Notes under the pieces: model-generated
Database searches by the model: none
Seen by the model: the letters and a program-made list of their open reading frames with translations, nothing else
What the model was told of the DNA's origin: nothing
In this document: piece by piece, positions 5,483 through 6,029 of the stretch
How the letters are laid out: every line of letters begins with the position of its first letter
Numbering within the stretch: the stretch's first letter is position 1
Program-made: the position numbers and the translations under genes
Assembly (NCBI GenBank): GCA_030147455.1
Contig: JASKZU010000076.1
Coordinates: forward strand, 1 to 6,029
Reading direction: 5' to 3'
Length of the DNA stretch: 6,029 nucleotides
From: Planococcus sp. (in: firmicutes)
Lineage (GTDB): Bacteria > Bacillota > Bacilli > Bacillales_A > Planococcaceae

Positions 5483-6029
5483 GTGAAGTTAACAGAATGG
5501 ACCATGGTAGAACAGGAAAAGCTGATTGAATTTATGACCACCAACTCATGGCCATATCACGGCCACGAACATCCGGTCAGGGCGCTGATTGAAAAGACAA
5601 TCGTTGAAGGCGGATACAAGTCGGACCAGGTGAAAACTTTTTGGATCGAAAACGACAGGGGCGAGCAAGTAGGCCTTGTGAAGATTTTTGATTTGCAGGA
5701 TGAAATCCCGCTCTTTGATTTGCGCATTGCGGATTCATACCGCGGGCAAGGATACGGACCGAAAGCGCTGCGCATTATCGCAGATTTCGTATTCTCGCTC
5801 CCTGAGAAGAAAAACCGTTTGGAAGGACATACGCGCCATGATAACTTTGCAATGCGTAAAGCATTCGAACGAACCGGCTTTGTAAAAGAAGCACATCTGC
5901 GCCAAGCGTGGTTTTCGCCAAAGCAAAACCGTTATTACGACGCCGTAACTTACGGCATGACCCGCGAGGACTGGGAAGCAGGCGTCACGACGCCTGTTAT
6001 GTGGGACGATGATGTAAAGCCGCCTGCAG
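5483..6029 (+). CDS. GNAT-family N-acetyltransferase, 3'-truncated
   Basis: The frame is open to the right edge, with 182 codons visible. It starts at GTG 5483, with GGAGG (5471-5475) seven bases upstream. The fold's acetyl-CoA site is seen as Arg87-Gly-Gln-Gly90-Tyr-Gly92 (R-x-x-G-x-G, motif A), preceded by the beta4 strand LFDLRIADSYR. It is followed by HDNFAMRKAFERTGFVKE (119-136), typical of RimJ/RimL-like acetyltransferases, where the Asn and the GF turn are conserved. The protein should move an acetyl group from acetyl-CoA to an amine; the target (protein N-terminus, small molecule or antibiotic) cannot be told. The C-terminal EDWEAG...MWDDD region is acidic and may be an extension. It follows cadA by 21 bases with no terminator, so some co-transcription with cadCA is likely, though a metal role is not implied. 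Confidence 0.88.
   Translation, partial: MKLTEWTMVEQEKLIEFMTTNSWPYHGHEHPVRALIEKTIVEGGYKSDQVKTFWIENDRGEQVGLVKIFDLQDEIPLFDLRIADSYRGQGYGPKALRIIADFVFSLPEKKNRLEGHTRHDNFAMRKAFERTGFVKEAHLRQAWFSPKQNRYYDAVTYGMTREDWEAGVTTPVMWDDDVKPPA

Noticed and set aside
1..6029. Search for a novel system, mobile element or repeat array.
   Set aside because: All five genes belong to well-known families in ordinary contexts. No transposase, integrase, terminal inverted repeats, direct-repeat arrays or RNA genes were seen by eye.

Overview
The window reads as chromosomal DNA from a low-to-medium GC Gram-positive bacterium of the Bacillales. Base composition looks close to half GC. Strong GGAGG-type ribosome binding sites, sigma-A promoters, frequent TTG/GTG starts, a CadC-type repressor with its CadA pump, and a tandem pair of small CrcB/FluC proteins all fit. 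A Planococcus-like member of the Planococcaceae is my best guess, but that is inference and not proven. All five genes lie on the + strand, and coding is nearly continuous. No RNA gene, mobile element, CRISPR array or phage gene was seen. The only sizeable gap is about 145 bases before cadC, and it is full of regulatory sites.

Layout. (1) Bases 1-2178: the 3' part of a penicillin-acylase-family Ntn hydrolase gene, cut by the left edge. (2) 2212-2565 and 2562-2897: two small fluoride-channel (CrcB/FluC) genes overlapping by ATGA. A likely promoter for them lies in the last codons of the acylase gene, and a strong hairpin terminator (2896-2931) closes the unit. (3) 2932-3042: a regulatory region with a well-formed promoter (TTGACT-N17-TATACT) and two near-identical 16-base palindromes. 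One covers the -35 box; the other lies at the transcript start. (4) 3043-3414: cadC, an ArsR/SmtB metal-sensing repressor. (5) 3392-5461: cadA, a Zn/Cd/Pb-exporting P1B-type ATPase, starting at a TTG inside the end of cadC. (6) 5483-6029: a GNAT acetyltransferase cut by the right edge, 21 bases behind cadA with no visible terminator between them.

How they work together. The cadCA unit is a classic self-regulated heavy-metal efflux operon. CadC should bind its operators and block the promoter until Cd/Pb/Zn binds, and CadA then pumps the metal out. The crcB pair should form a two-gene fluoride export channel. The predicted charge bias of the two proteins is opposite, as expected for an antiparallel heterodimer. 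The acylase and the GNAT protein have no obvious link to ion resistance.

No undescribed system is evident. The most useful details are the double operator, the CadC metal-site variant (one N-terminal Cys replaced by Lys while the alpha5 zinc site is intact), the opposite-topology FluC pair with one altered Phe-box residue, and the PvdQ/cephalosporin-acylase-like active-site residues of the acylase.
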